Source: Flavonifractor sp. AGMB03687 (GTDB lineage: Bacteria; Bacillota; Clostridia; Oscillospirales; Oscillospiraceae). From it: 64,000 nucleotides of DNA. Where the stretch lies: contig NZ_JADKZI010000002.1 in the NCBI RefSeq assembly GCF_017811815.1, positions 186,001 through 250,000 of the forward strand, written 5' to 3'. The position numbers and the translations under genes are program-made. Positions 15,600 through 24,363 of this stretch are shown here, one piece after another (within the stretch, counting starts at the first letter, position 1; each line of letters starts with the position of its first letter). The notes under the pieces are model-generated. The model had not been told where the DNA came from and did no database searches. It saw only the letters and a program-made list of their open reading frames with translations.

Positions 15600-16045
15600 T
15601 GGCGCTGCAGATCGATATCAGAGAACTGGAGCAGCTGGATCAGGAACTGGCCCAGGCGATGAACCAGACGCCTGAGATCAAGCGGGAGGCCCTGGCTGAG
15701 CTGGGCCAACAGCTGCTGGCAGGGGTAAAGAGCAGGATCGGCGGCACCGGTAAGGTGCAGCGGTGGCAGCACGTCCATCTTGGATCCGGCGGTGGTTATG
15801 TGGCGGTCCACGCGGCGGAAAACATGGCGGATGAACACGGTCGGGCGGTTGGGGCAATTACCAACGCCATTGAATCGGGCCACAAGATCAGACCGCCCAG
15901 TGGAAGAGCAAAGCGGTATACACCTCGTATCCACAAGTCCAAGGTCCCCGCCAAGCGGATGTATGCCGGCACGGATATGGGAGCGGTGGTGGACCAGGCG
16001 GCGGCCAATCTGGCCCTCCGGCTGGCACAGAATCTGGAGGGATAA
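15599..16045 (+). CDS. HK97 gp10-like tail completion protein, 148 aa
   Basis: An N-terminal helix pair (REALAELGQQLLAGVKSRIGG) is followed by a beta-rich part and a C-terminal ADMGAVVDQAAANLALRLA-like helix, giving the general layout of gp10/neck proteins. The ATG at 15599 is preferred to GTG at 15596 because GGAGG is seven bases upstream. It likely helps join head and tail. Family assignment is moderate and leans on gene order. Confidence 0.68.
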   Translation: MALQIDIRELEQLDQELAQAMNQTPEIKREALAELGQQLLAGVKSRIGGTGKVQRWQHVHLGSGGGYVAVHAAENMADEHGRAVGAITNAIESGHKIRPPSGRAKRYTPRIHKSKVPAKRMYAGTDMGAVVDQAAANLALRLAQNLEG

Positions 16046-16049
16046 GACC

Positions 16050-16508
16050 ATGCTGAGAATCAATGCCATTCTGGACGCGGTGGAGGCGCTGACAGGGGAG
16101 ACCTTCCCCAAGCTGAAGGGCTACCGCAACCTGGTACACAAGAATTTTGAGCGGCCCTCTTTCCTGGTGGAGGTTGGCAAGCAGACCATGGAGGATGCCA
16201 CCCGGCGCATCGTGGAACGCACCGCCCAGGTGAAGGTGACCTTTTTCGAGACGGTGGACGACTACCACGACAGTCAGATCGAGGTGCTCAGCGACTTGCT
16301 GACCAAAGCCATGGTGCTGTACAGCGGTGGAGCTATCCAGGTGGAGGACCGGTTTTTGGATATCTCCGCCGCCGCCGGCGAGGTATTTAACGACTACGCC
16401 GAGCTGACCTTCACGCTGTCCTGGCATGATGACCGGGATCTGTCAGAGACGGAGGGGGCCCTGATGGCCAAGTTTGATTTTGAAATCAGAGCAAAGGAGG
16501 AGACATAA
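16050..16508 (+). CDS. Tail terminator-like protein (DUF6838 type), 152 aa
   Basis: The start is ATG at 16050, four bases after the previous stop. The sequence has the pattern ILDAVEALTGETFPKLKGYRN, then RPSFLVEVGKQTMEDATRR and a beta-rich remainder ending AELTFTLSWHDDRD. This is the tail-terminator family found immediately before sheath genes in Firmicutes myophages. It would cap the tail at the head-proximal end. The longer open frame from 15780 lies over the previous gene and is not used. Confidence 0.78.
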   Translation: MLRINAILDAVEALTGETFPKLKGYRNLVHKNFERPSFLVEVGKQTMEDATRRIVERTAQVKVTFFETVDDYHDSQIEVLSDLLTKAMVLYSGGAIQVEDRFLDISAAAGEVFNDYAELTFTLSWHDDRDLSETEGALMAKFDFEIRAKEET

Positions 16509-17591
16509 ATGGCTGGTATGGGACAGCCTAACCTGACCATCGCCTTCCACAAGGCGGCGGAAGAGGTAGTAAACCGGCTGAAAAACGGCATCGTGGCCGC
16601 CATCGTGCGGGATACGGGGGCGGAGGCGGGATTGTATTCCCTGGCCGACCCGGAGGACATGCCCAGCGGCCTGGGAGCAGAGGTGCAGGCCTACATCACC
16701 CGGGCCTTTCTGGGGGGCGACGGCAAGCCCCAGAAGGTGCTGCTGTCGGTGATCGGCGCCGAGGACGACCTGGTGGAGGTGGGGTGTGCCGCCCTGGCCT
16801 CCAGTGACTTTGACTATCTGGCTTGTCCGGCAGATGTAGAGGCCGAGCAGATGACCGCCGTCGTCACCTGGCTGGATGGCGCCCGGAAGAAGTATTGCAT
16901 CGGCAAGCTGGTGCTGCCCAACCACAAGGCGGACAACATGGCGGTGGTCAACTTTGTGGCTACCGGCATCAAGGTGGGAGAGAAGAGCTATACCGGCGGA
17001 GACTACTGCAGCCGAATTGCCGGCGTGCTGGCGGGTACCCCCATCGAGTCCTCCGCCACCTCCACTCCTCTGGCAGAAGTCACCGCAGTGGACGAGATCG
17101 CCGATCCGGACACCGCCGCCGACAGCGGCCAGCTCATCCTGATCCATGACGGCCGGAAGGTGAAGCTGGGCCGGGCGGTGAACTCCCTGACTACCGTGTC
17201 GGGAGACATGAGCGAGAGCCTGAAGAAGATCAAGATCGTGGAGGCCCTGGATCTGATCCGAAGCCAGTGCCGCACGGTCATTGAGGACAAGTACATCCGC
17301 ATGGCCAACAGCTACGACAACAAGATGCTGCTGGTCAGTGAGATCCACGCCTTCCTCCAGACCCTGGAGGGGGAGGGGGTCATCCAGGCCGGCTCCAGCT
17401 ATGTGGAGCTCAACCTGGACAAGCAGAAGCAGTGGCTGAAGGACAACGGCGTGGATGTCTCCGGCATGACCGACCAGGAGATCCTGAAGGCCGACACCGG
17501 CTCCTGGGTCTTCATCAAAATGGGCGGCGTGGTGCTGGACGCCATGGAGGACTTCGATCTGGACTACTACATGGGAGGTGAGGGTGTATGA
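16509..17591 (+). CDS. Contractile tail sheath protein (XkdK-like), 360 aa
   Basis: The protein begins GQPNLTIAFHKAAEEVVNRLKNG and contains ALASSDFDYLACPADVEAEQ, WLDGARKKYCIGKLVLPN, and a C-terminal domain with SLKKIKIVEALDLIRSQ and IEDKYIRMANSYDNKMLL. This matches PBSX XkdK-type sheaths, which are shorter than T4 gp18. Contraction of the sheath drives the tube through the cell envelope. It overlaps the tube gene by four bases. Confidence 0.92.
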   Translation: MAGMGQPNLTIAFHKAAEEVVNRLKNGIVAAIVRDTGAEAGLYSLADPEDMPSGLGAEVQAYITRAFLGGDGKPQKVLLSVIGAEDDLVEVGCAALASSDFDYLACPADVEAEQMTAVVTWLDGARKKYCIGKLVLPNHKADNMAVVNFVATGIKVGEKSYTGGDYCSRIAGVLAGTPIESSATSTPLAEVTAVDEIADPDTAADSGQLILIHDGRKVKLGRAVNSLTTVSGDMSESLKKIKIVEALDLIRSQCRTVIEDKYIRMANSYDNKMLLVSEIHAFLQTLEGEGVIQAGSSYVELNLDKQKQWLKDNGVDVSGMTDQEILKADTGSWVFIKMGGVVLDAMEDFDLDYYMGGEGV

Positions 17592-18016
17592 GCACCATCG
17601 ACAGCGCCAAGAGAGTGATGTCCGGTACCTTCGGTGAGCTCTGGTGGGACGGCGACCTGGTGGCCGAGTGCTACAAGTTCACCGCCAAGTATACCAACAG
17701 CAAGGAGGCCATCAATCTGCCCCGGCAGATGGTGGAGGACAGCAAGGTCATGGGCTCTAAGGGCACCGGCTCCATGGGCCTGTACAAGGTGTACAGCCGG
17801 TTCCGGGAGATGGCCGACGCGATCCGGGATGGCAAGGATGAGCGGGTGACCGTGGTGAGCAAGCTGGACGACCCGGATGCCTATGGCGCCGAGCGGGTGG
17901 CCCTCTACGGGGTCAGTCTGGATGAGGTGCCCATTGTGAACTGGGAGCGCAAGACCGTCCAGAAGGATGAGGTGCCCTTCACCTTCACCAGCCACAAATA
18001 CCTGGAATCTGCGTAA
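17588..18016 (+). CDS. Tail tube protein (XkdM-like), 142 aa
   Basis: The layout is a beta-sandwich: RVMSGTFGELWWDGDLVAE, FTAKYTNSKEAINLPRQM, SKGTGSMGLYKVYSRF, then RVALYGVSLDEVPIVNWE. Those are hallmarks of XkdM-type tubes (142-147 residues in the family). It stacks in rings inside the sheath and forms the DNA channel. The ATG overlaps the sheath stop. Confidence 0.92.
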   Translation: MSTIDSAKRVMSGTFGELWWDGDLVAECYKFTAKYTNSKEAINLPRQMVEDSKVMGSKGTGSMGLYKVYSRFREMADAIRDGKDERVTVVSKLDDPDAYGAERVALYGVSLDEVPIVNWERKTVQKDEVPFTFTSHKYLESA

Positions 18017-18028
18017 GGAGGATCTGAG

Positions 18029-18448
18029 ATGAGTAAGATTTTGGACCTGCTGCTTCGGCCGGAGACGCCGGATGTGCAGAAGGATCTGCCCCGGAGCAAT
18101 TATGAGGTGCTGCGGCTGAGCCAGCTCTATGGTGAGCCCTTTGTGCTGGAGCTGAAGGGCCTGCCCTATGGTAAGGCCCTGGAACTGAAGGACATGGCGG
18201 ATGCTGAGCTTCAGACGGTACTGGCGGGGGATGCCGCCGGTATCTGGAAGTCACCGGAGCTGCTGGCGGCCCACGGCCCCACCCCAGCAGAGGCGGTCAA
18301 GTCCCTGCTGCTGCCCGGTGAGATCCGGGCGGTATCCATCGAGGTGGAACGGCTCAGCGGCTACCGCAAAACGGTGGTATTGCCCTGGGGTAAGGGTGAG
18401 GTCACGGACGCCGAAAGTGCCGTGGCGGAGGAATTGGAAAAAAACTAA
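18029..18448 (+). CDS. Tail assembly chaperone, short form (XkdN-like), 139 aa
   Basis: The protein begins MSKILDLLLRPETPDVQKDLP and contains LELKGLPYGKALELKDMADAE, typical of XkdN-type tape-measure chaperones. It sits between tube and tape measure genes. Its last three codons (GAA AAA AAC) before TAA form a canonical slippery heptamer, so ribosomes can also make a longer form (see the entry at 18,029-18,609). The GAGGATCTGAG site precedes the ATG. Confidence 0.9.
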   Translation: MSKILDLLLRPETPDVQKDLPRSNYEVLRLSQLYGEPFVLELKGLPYGKALELKDMADAELQTVLAGDAAGIWKSPELLAAHGPTPAEAVKSLLLPGEIRAVSIEVERLSGYRKTVVLPWGKGEVTDAESAVAEELEKN

Positions 18449-18609
18449 CCGAGGGCGGGGACCGGGATCTGGCGGTGATGTACCTGCTGTTCCGGGAGAA
18501 AAATTGGTCTCCCGGACAGTACTGGTCCCTGTCCGCTGGGGAGAAGGCACTGGTGCGGGCCTTTCTGTCCCGTGAGATACGGCAGCGTATGGAAGCGGTA
18601 CGCCAGTGA
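18029..18609 (+). CDS. Tail assembly chaperone, -1 frameshift long form, 193 aa
   Basis: The heptamer A-AAA-AAC lies at 18439-18445 in the correct zero-frame phase, directly before the stop. After a -1 slip, reading resumes at 18445 (CTA ACC GAG) and gives 54 further residues ending at TGA 18607. These include DLAVMYLLFREKNWSPGQYWSL and AFLSREIRQRM, an aromatic/helical segment typical of the GT-type extension. Tail chaperone frameshifts of this type are widely conserved in tailed phages. The extension has no good independent start. Confidence 0.88.
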
Positions 18610-18642
18610 CCCACGCCCAGGGGAAGAACGAAGGAGGGCCCA

Positions 18643-20739
18643 ATGTCCAGAGAAGCCAGTATCCTGTTAACCTTACGGGACCAGTACAGCCCGCGGCTGC
18701 AGCAGCTGCGCAGCGCAAATGCCGACCTTGGGCGGGAGTTTGAGACGCTGCGGCAGAGAGCCCAAGCCTATGAGACTCGGCTGTCCGGGCTGATTCAACA
18801 GCAGGGGCGGCTCCAGGTTGAGCTGGCTGACGCGAAAAGAGCACTGAAGGAGGCCGAAAAGGCCTATCGGGATACCGGATCTGCGGCAGATGCGGAAGCG
18901 CTGTCCAGAGCGACGGAACGCTATGAATCACTCCGTACAGTGCTGCGGGAGACCACAGAGGCATCCCGAGATACCCAGAACGCAATGCGAGAGCTGGAGA
19001 ATCAGGCTGACCGGCTGGCGCGTCAGGACTCAGGCAGCCTCAATACAGGTGCCGCAGGAGGGTCATCCGGCGGTATTCTGAGGGCCTTGGGACAGGCGGG
19101 CGCCTGGAGCATGCTGGGGGATGTGGCCAGCCAGTTGGCTAATACACTGGTGGGCTCTGCCTTTGGCAGTGACGCGGGCAGCCTGTTCTCCAGTGCTCTG
19201 GGCGGCGCCGGCAGCGGCGCCGCCATCGGGACCATGATCGCCCCGGGCATTGGTACCGCTGTTGGAGCAGCTCTGGGTGGTCTGGTGGGACTGATCGGCG
19301 GAGGCACACAGATCTACGAGCAGCAGGATGATGCCTTTAAAGCGTATTACCAGGAGCTCTATGAGAAGGGCGAGCAGGCCGCAGAGGAGAGCTTGACCAA
19401 CGGTTCGTCCACTGCGTCTCAGCGGGAGCTGGACAGGATCGCCTTCAACCGCCTGCTGGGGGAAGGTACGGGTAGTCAGTATCTGTCTGACCTGCGAGTG
19501 ATGGCGGCCTCTACCCCCATGGAATACAGCGACCTGACCGGCATGAGCCGGGCCCTGGCCACCGGTTTCGGCGACAGCCCGGAGCGGATGCTGGAACTGA
19601 TGGAGGCCATCGGAGACGCCGGCAGCGCCGTGGGTGTCACTGCCCAGGATATGACCATGATGGCCCAGGCCATGAGCCGTATGCAGGGCTCCGGAAAGGC
19701 CAGCCTGGAGTACCTGAATATCCTCCAGGAGCGGGGCGTCAATGTCATCGGAATGCTTGCGGACGCTTACGGCAAGACCCAGAGTGAGATCTACGACATG
19801 ATCTCCAAGGGGAAGATCAAAGGCGGAGACGCGGTAAACATCATCCAGGCAGGCATGGAGTCCATGTACGGCGGCGCCATGGAGACCATGGCCCAGACCT
19901 TCGAGGGCCTGACCTCTACCCTGGAGGATACCATGACCGAGATCGATGCCGCCCGAGGCAACGGCTATAACGAGACCCGAAAATACGGTATTCAGGCGGA
20001 ACAGAAGGCTTACGACGGGGCCTTGGGAGATGCCGTGGCCGAGTTGAATCGCATCTCCGGAAATAATGCGGCCTACATGGAAAACCTCTCCGAACAGTAT
20101 ACGCGAGAAGCCCTGTCGGCGGTGCTGCTGGGGGAGGACACCTCCAGAGGACTCTTTACCGACGACCAAGTCCAGGCCCTCCAGGATATGCGGGGGGAAT
20201 TTGTCCAGGCTTCGGCCGACTATGAAAACGGCAGCTATGAGGCAGGCATCACGATGGATAACCTTCGCCAGCAGGCTGAGGCGCTGGGTACAGCGGCCTA
20301 TGAGTCCAGTGATGCCTATCTGATGGTCCACGAGAGTGAGCTGGATCTGATTGACTCAATCCGGGAGCTGGCGGCGTCCTTCGATGGGTGGCGGGCGGAG
20401 TACGATCTGCAGCAGGCCTTTACCAAAGGACTTGCGGGAGCTGTTTTGTCAGCTTTTGGATCAGACGGCGAAGAAAACAAGATCCGGAAAATCAATGCGC
20501 ATCGCTATGCCACCGGCCTTGGTCGGGTGCCTTACAACGATTTTCCTGCCCTGCTCCATGAGGGAGAGCGGGTTCTGACTGCGACGGAGGCCCGAACCTA
20601 CAACAAAAACGGCGGCTCGGGAGGGTTTGTAATCTCCGGCAACACCTTTGTGGTGCGGCAGGAGTCGGACATTGACGCCATCGCCACCAACCTGCTGACC
20701 AAGCTCAGGCAGGCCAGCCTGGCCGGAGCCTATGGATAG
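18643..20739 (+). CDS. Tail tape measure protein, 698 aa
   Basis: An N-terminal coiled coil (about 10-130) is followed by a Gly/Ala-rich hydrophobic part with GTMIAPGIGTAVGAALGGLVGLIGG (about 195-220). A helical core with YSDLTGMSRALATGFGDSPERM and QGSGKASLEYLNILQERGVNVI, the typical tape-measure domain, comes next. It is short for the family; at roughly 1.5 angstrom per residue it would set a tail near 100 nm (inference). The GGAGG site precedes ATG 18643. It stops with TAG, overlapping the upstream frame of the next gene. Confidence 0.9.
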   Translation: MSREASILLTLRDQYSPRLQQLRSANADLGREFETLRQRAQAYETRLSGLIQQQGRLQVELADAKRALKEAEKAYRDTGSAADAEALSRATERYESLRTVLRETTEASRDTQNAMRELENQADRLARQDSGSLNTGAAGGSSGGILRALGQAGAWSMLGDVASQLANTLVGSAFGSDAGSLFSSALGGAGSGAAIGTMIAPGIGTAVGAALGGLVGLIGGGTQIYEQQDDAFKAYYQELYEKGEQAAEESLTNGSSTASQRELDRIAFNRLLGEGTGSQYLSDLRVMAASTPMEYSDLTGMSRALATGFGDSPERMLELMEAIGDAGSAVGVTAQDMTMMAQAMSRMQGSGKASLEYLNILQERGVNVIGMLADAYGKTQSEIYDMISKGKIKGGDAVNIIQAGMESMYGGAMETMAQTFEGLTSTLEDTMTEIDAARGNGYNETRKYGIQAEQKAYDGALGDAVAELNRISGNNAAYMENLSEQYTREALSAVLLGEDTSRGLFTDDQVQALQDMRGEFVQASADYENGSYEAGITMDNLRQQAEALGTAAYESSDAYLMVHESELDLIDSIRELAASFDGWRAEYDLQQAFTKGLAGAVLSAFGSDGEENKIRKINAHRYATGLGRVPYNDFPALLHEGERVLTATEARTYNKNGGSGGFVISGNTFVVRQESDIDAIATNLLTKLRQASLAGAYG

Positions 20740-20749
20740 GGGGAAGACC

Positions 20750-21394
20750 ATGTCACTGACCTTTTCTTTTTTGGCGGACGGTGAGGAGCTCCGGCTCCCA
20801 GTTCCGCCCCTGCCCTTTGGGTGGAACGCCGGCCAGAATGTACGGGAGCTTACCGTCAACGGTACAGGTACCGTCTATCTGCCCGGTGATCCATCTGCCT
20901 ACAGCGGGGCCCTGGAGTGTCTCTTCCCGGCGGGGGAGCGGCCCTACAGCGCCCCAGGCGCAGTGGCCGACCCCTATCACTACGTCAACAAGTTCATAGC
21001 CTGGGCGCGGGGAAAAAAGACTGTGCGTTATGTGGTGCCAGGCGTCATCAACACCCGGGTCCTCATCGAGGAGATCTCCTATGAGGAACGGGACGGCACC
21101 GGGGATGTGTATGCAAAGATCTACCTGAAGGATTCTCAGGCTCTGGAGGCGGTGACCTCCGAGTCCGGCAGCTCGGGCAGCCGCAGCGAGGCGGAGCAGA
21201 CCGGGCAGAGCCAGACCTATACGGTGGTGGCCGGGGATTGTCTGTCGGTGATCTGCCGCCGGTTCTACGGCAACGGTACCGCCAAGTATTACAACGCCCT
21301 GGCAGCCTACAACGGCATCAAGAACCCACATCTGATCTTCCCGGGTCAGGTGCTCACTCTGCCTCCTGCCAGCCAACTGGAGGTGAGCGGATGA
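20750..21394 (+). CDS. LysM-containing tail/baseplate protein (XkdP-like), 214 aa
   Basis: The N-terminal 140 residues are beta-rich. Residues about 163-208 form a LysM domain: QTYTVVAGDCLSVICRRFYGN, then YYNALAAYNGIKNPHLIFPGQVLTL. It is the PBSX XkdP equivalent that likely bridges tube and hub. The start at 20750 is chosen because AGGGGGAAG is just upstream; the longer start at 20732 overlaps the tape measure gene. Its stop overlaps the next start. Confidence 0.87.
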   Translation: MSLTFSFLADGEELRLPVPPLPFGWNAGQNVRELTVNGTGTVYLPGDPSAYSGALECLFPAGERPYSAPGAVADPYHYVNKFIAWARGKKTVRYVVPGVINTRVLIEEISYEERDGTGDVYAKIYLKDSQALEAVTSESGSSGSRSEAEQTGQSQTYTVVAGDCLSVICRRFYGNGTAKYYNALAAYNGIKNPHLIFPGQVLTLPPASQLEVSG

Positions 21395-22377
21395 TCTTGA
21401 AGTTCACCTCCGGCGGCAGAACGGTGGAAAATGCCTGGCGCCTGGTAAACGGAGTGGAGTGGAGCGGCGACAAGCAGCGGGCCGCCCGCACCCTCAGCTT
21501 TGATCTGGCGGTGAGCCAGGCAGATCCCAATTTGCCGGCGGTGGAGTGTCCGGTAGGGGCCATGGCGGGCTTCTGGGACGACAGCGGGGCCCAGCTCTTC
21601 CAGGGGATCGTGGTGACCCGTACCCTCAGCGACACCAAGCCCACCGTGGCGGTCACCGCCATGGATCGGGGCCTGTATCTGGCGGGCAACCAGGGCACCC
21701 TGCAGGTGCGTGGGGAGACGCCGGAGTCCGCGGTGCGCCGACTGTGCCAGAGCTACGGCATCCCGGTAGGGGAGCTGGCGGCCACCGGGGTGGCGGTGAG
21801 CCGTAAATTCTCCGGTACCGATTTATGGCGCATCATCATTACCCTGTATACCCTGGCCTCCCGGCAGACGGGGAAGCAGTATCTGGCCCGGTTCGAGTGG
21901 GACAAGCTCACCGTCCGGGAGCGCAGCGAGACGGGGGAGAGCCTGGTGATCCGCCCCAAGTCCAATCTGCTGACCTCCACCACCACCGAGTCCATTGAGG
22001 ACATGGTCAACAGCGTGGGCGTCTACAACTCGGACGGGGTGAGGCTGACCACGGTGCGGGATCAGTCAGCGGTAGATCTGTACGGCCTGCTGGAGCGGCA
22101 TATTACCCAGCGGGAGGGGGAGGATGCCCAGGCTGAGGCCAAGCAGCTGCTGGAGGACAACGGCCTGGATCAAAAGGTGACGGTGACCTGTCTGGGGGAT
22201 ATCCGGCTCACCACCGGACGGACCGTGATCGTGCGGCAGCCCACCACCGGCCTGTCCGGAGTGATGTGGATCGATGCCGACAAGCACATCTGGGACGAGA
22301 ACGGCTACACCGTGCAGCTGACCCTCAATCTGCGCAATGTGATGTATACCACAGAATCGGGAGGTGAAGTGAAATGA
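21391..22377 (+). CDS. Baseplate hub protein (XkdQ/gpD-like), 328 aa
   Basis: The sequence has hub-type features: VENAWRLVNGVEWSGDKQRAAR and LSFDLAVSQADPNLP, QLFQGIVVTRTLSDTK, then TAMDRGLYLAGNQGTLQVRG. The C-terminal GDIRLTTGRTVIVRQP region belongs to the late-control/hub family. It caps the tube and holds the spike. It is fused end to end with its neighbours by ATGA overlaps, as in PBSX-like operons. Confidence 0.88.
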   Translation: MILKFTSGGRTVENAWRLVNGVEWSGDKQRAARTLSFDLAVSQADPNLPAVECPVGAMAGFWDDSGAQLFQGIVVTRTLSDTKPTVAVTAMDRGLYLAGNQGTLQVRGETPESAVRRLCQSYGIPVGELAATGVAVSRKFSGTDLWRIIITLYTLASRQTGKQYLARFEWDKLTVRERSETGESLVIRPKSNLLTSTTTESIEDMVNSVGVYNSDGVRLTTVRDQSAVDLYGLLERHITQREGEDAQAEAKQLLEDNGLDQKVTVTCLGDIRLTTGRTVIVRQPTTGLSGVMWIDADKHIWDENGYTVQLTLNLRNVMYTTESGGEVK

Positions 22378-22859
22378 GTCCAGAAGATCCCTATACCGGC
22401 CTGCTGCTGGAGGTGGACAAGCGGGCCCAAAGTCAGCAGCCTCCCGGTATGCTCCTGGGTACCGTCCTGGATGTAGGTGAGGGGAGACTGGTGATCCGCG
22501 CCGGCGGTATGACACTGGATGAGCAGGATCTGATGGTGGATGCCCACCTGCTGGCCAGGAAGGAGGTGCCCTTCCGCATCACCATCCAGGTACCCGGAGA
22601 GCAGAAGGAGGGGGAGGAGGTCCTCCAGTCCTCCGTCACCCTGGATGTGGGCGGCAAGGATGTGCGCACCTACATCAACACGGGGGATACCATCATCACC
22701 TCCATCCCCCTGTGGGAGCTGCCCGGCACCCTGACCGGCACCGTCACCGGAACGGTGACCCTGGAGAGCGAGCGGCTGGCGGTGGGAGACCAGGTGCTGC
22801 TGCTGCCCGACGCCGATGGCCAGACCTACTATGTACTCTTCAAGGTGGTGAGCCCGTGA
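22374..22859 (+). CDS. Baseplate protein, XkdR/DUF2577-like, 161 aa
   Basis: The protein contains LLLEVDKRAQSQQPPGMLLGTV and LVIRAGGMTLDEQDLMVDAHLL, the pattern of the DUF2577 family. A C-terminal beta-part ending RLAVGDQVLLLPDADGQTYYV resembles an OB-like fold. In PBSX the equivalent lies between the hub and XkdS. It is predicted to be part of the central baseplate or spike base. Start and stop overlap the neighbours by four bases each. Confidence 0.8.
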   Translation: MSPEDPYTGLLLEVDKRAQSQQPPGMLLGTVLDVGEGRLVIRAGGMTLDEQDLMVDAHLLARKEVPFRITIQVPGEQKEGEEVLQSSVTLDVGGKDVRTYINTGDTIITSIPLWELPGTLTGTVTGTVTLESERLAVGDQVLLLPDADGQTYYVLFKVVSP

Positions 22860-23284
22860 CACTCTTTCCATTGATCAGCGCCCCCGATCAGGCGGGGCAG
22901 GGGACGGGCGTGCTGCCCCTGTACCGGGAGATCGCCTGGGATTTTGAGACGGACAGGCCCCGCTGGCGGGGCGGGAATCCGGTGTGGGTCACCGGGGCCC
23001 AGGCGGTGGCCACCTGGGCGTGGAACGCCCTCCACGCCGTCCGGGGCCACCTGGTGCTCTTCACCAGGGACTACGGCTGCGAGCTCCAGGAGCTGACCGG
23101 ACGGCCATACACTGCCGAGGTCAAGGAGGCGGAGGCGGTGCGCTATGTGCGGGAGTGCCTGACGGTCAATCCCTACATCAACGACGTGCAGCAGATCCAG
23201 GTGAGCTTCTCCGGCTCTACCCTCAGTCTACGGTGTGTCGTCAGCACCATTTATGGGGAGGTGAGCGTGGATGTTGGACTTTAG
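22856..23284 (+). CDS. Baseplate protein, XkdS/DUF2634-like (gp25 fold), 142 aa
   Basis: The GTG start at 22856 overlaps the previous stop. The protein has YREIAWDFETDRPRWRGGNPVWVTG, then ALHAVRGHLVLFTRDYGCELQ and a VNPYINDVQQIQVSF segment, matching DUF2634 proteins that are distant gp25/lysozyme-like baseplate wedge components. It overlaps the baseplate J gene by 14 bases. Confidence 0.87.
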   Translation: MTLFPLISAPDQAGQGTGVLPLYREIAWDFETDRPRWRGGNPVWVTGAQAVATWAWNALHAVRGHLVLFTRDYGCELQELTGRPYTAEVKEAEAVRYVRECLTVNPYINDVQQIQVSFSGSTLSLRCVVSTIYGEVSVDVGL

Positions 23285-24353
23285 CGTCTTTCATACAGAA
23301 GTCACGCCGGAGACCATTAAGGCCGAGCTGGTGAACCGCCTGACGGCTGCTGGGCTCGACATTGACACCCGGGAGGGTTCCTATACCGATCTCATCTATT
23401 CAGAGGCGGCTTATCAGATCTACAAGGCCTGGCAGCAATTCCGGGTGCTGCTGGCGGCCGCGGTCCCTGGGCCGGACTCCGGGCCCTATCTGGACCTGTT
23501 TGCCGGGCAGTATGGCATGGAGCGTACCCCCGCCTCCACCGCCCATGTGACACTCACCTTTACCGGCCAGGACGGGGCGGTCATCCCGGCGGGGACGGTG
23601 TGCCTCACCGCCTCCGGCCTGCGCTTCAGCACTGATCTGGAGGCCACGATAGCGGACGGTACCGCGACAGTATCAGCCACGGCAGAGGCTGCCGGTGAGG
23701 TGTACAACGTGGACGCCGGCAGTGTGACCCGCTTTCTGGTGACCATTCCGGGGGTGGAGGGTGTCACCAATGCCGGCCCAGGCGAGGGAGGAGCCGACGC
23801 CGAGAGTGATTCCTCGTTCTATGAGCGGATCTTTACCCGGCTGTCCAAACCGGTGGCCAGCGGCAACGTGTACTACTACGAACAGCTGGCCCGTCAGACC
23901 CCTGGTGTGGGCCAAGCCAAGACAATCCCCCTATGGGATGGTCCTGGTACGGTCAAGGTGGTGCTGGCCAGCGCGGACAAGCAGCCGGTGGACGAGCTTA
24001 TCGTCACCCAGGCTCAGCAGATCCTGGACGAGGGGCGGGTCATCGGGGCGGATGTGACGGCGGTCTCCGCCCAAGCTCTGGAGATCACGGTCACCGCCAC
24101 CTGCACGCTGGACGGCGGCGTCCAGGCGGACGCGGTGGAGACCCAGCTGTCCGGCTTGCTGCGGGAGATGTTTGAGGCCATGGAGTTCGGCACGGATGAT
24201 CCCGTCCGGTTCAACCAGGTGGCGCTGCGGCTGTTGTCCTGTGACGGCGTGGTGGACTATACCAATCTGCAGCTCAATGGGCAGGCGTCAAACCTGTCCA
24301 AGACGGTGGAGCAGGTACCGGTGCTCCATACTGTGACCATCACCCAGGGTTAG
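23271..24353 (+). CDS. Baseplate wedge protein J-like (XkdT), 360 aa
   Basis: Family marks include ETIKAELVNRLTAAGLDIDTREGSYTDL, GMERTPASTAHVTLTFTGQDG and AGTVCLTASGLRF. EAAGEVYNVDAGSVTRF and SDSSFYERIFTRLSKP, then SGNVYYYEQLARQTPGVGQAK, follow. It builds the baseplate wedges together with XkdS and XkdU equivalents. Length is normal. Confidence 0.92.
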   Translation: MLDFSVFHTEVTPETIKAELVNRLTAAGLDIDTREGSYTDLIYSEAAYQIYKAWQQFRVLLAAAVPGPDSGPYLDLFAGQYGMERTPASTAHVTLTFTGQDGAVIPAGTVCLTASGLRFSTDLEATIADGTATVSATAEAAGEVYNVDAGSVTRFLVTIPGVEGVTNAGPGEGGADAESDSSFYERIFTRLSKPVASGNVYYYEQLARQTPGVGQAKTIPLWDGPGTVKVVLASADKQPVDELIVTQAQQILDEGRVIGADVTAVSAQALEITVTATCTLDGGVQADAVETQLSGLLREMFEAMEFGTDDPVRFNQVALRLLSCDGVVDYTNLQLNGQASNLSKTVEQVPVLHTVTITQG

Positions 24354-24363
24354 GAGGGATCCC

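Noticed and set aside
18478-18609. A separate small gene starting at ATG 18478 after the tail chaperone
   Set aside because: The in-phase slippery heptamer and open -1 frame give a better explanation as a frameshift extension; no ribosome binding site precedes 18478.
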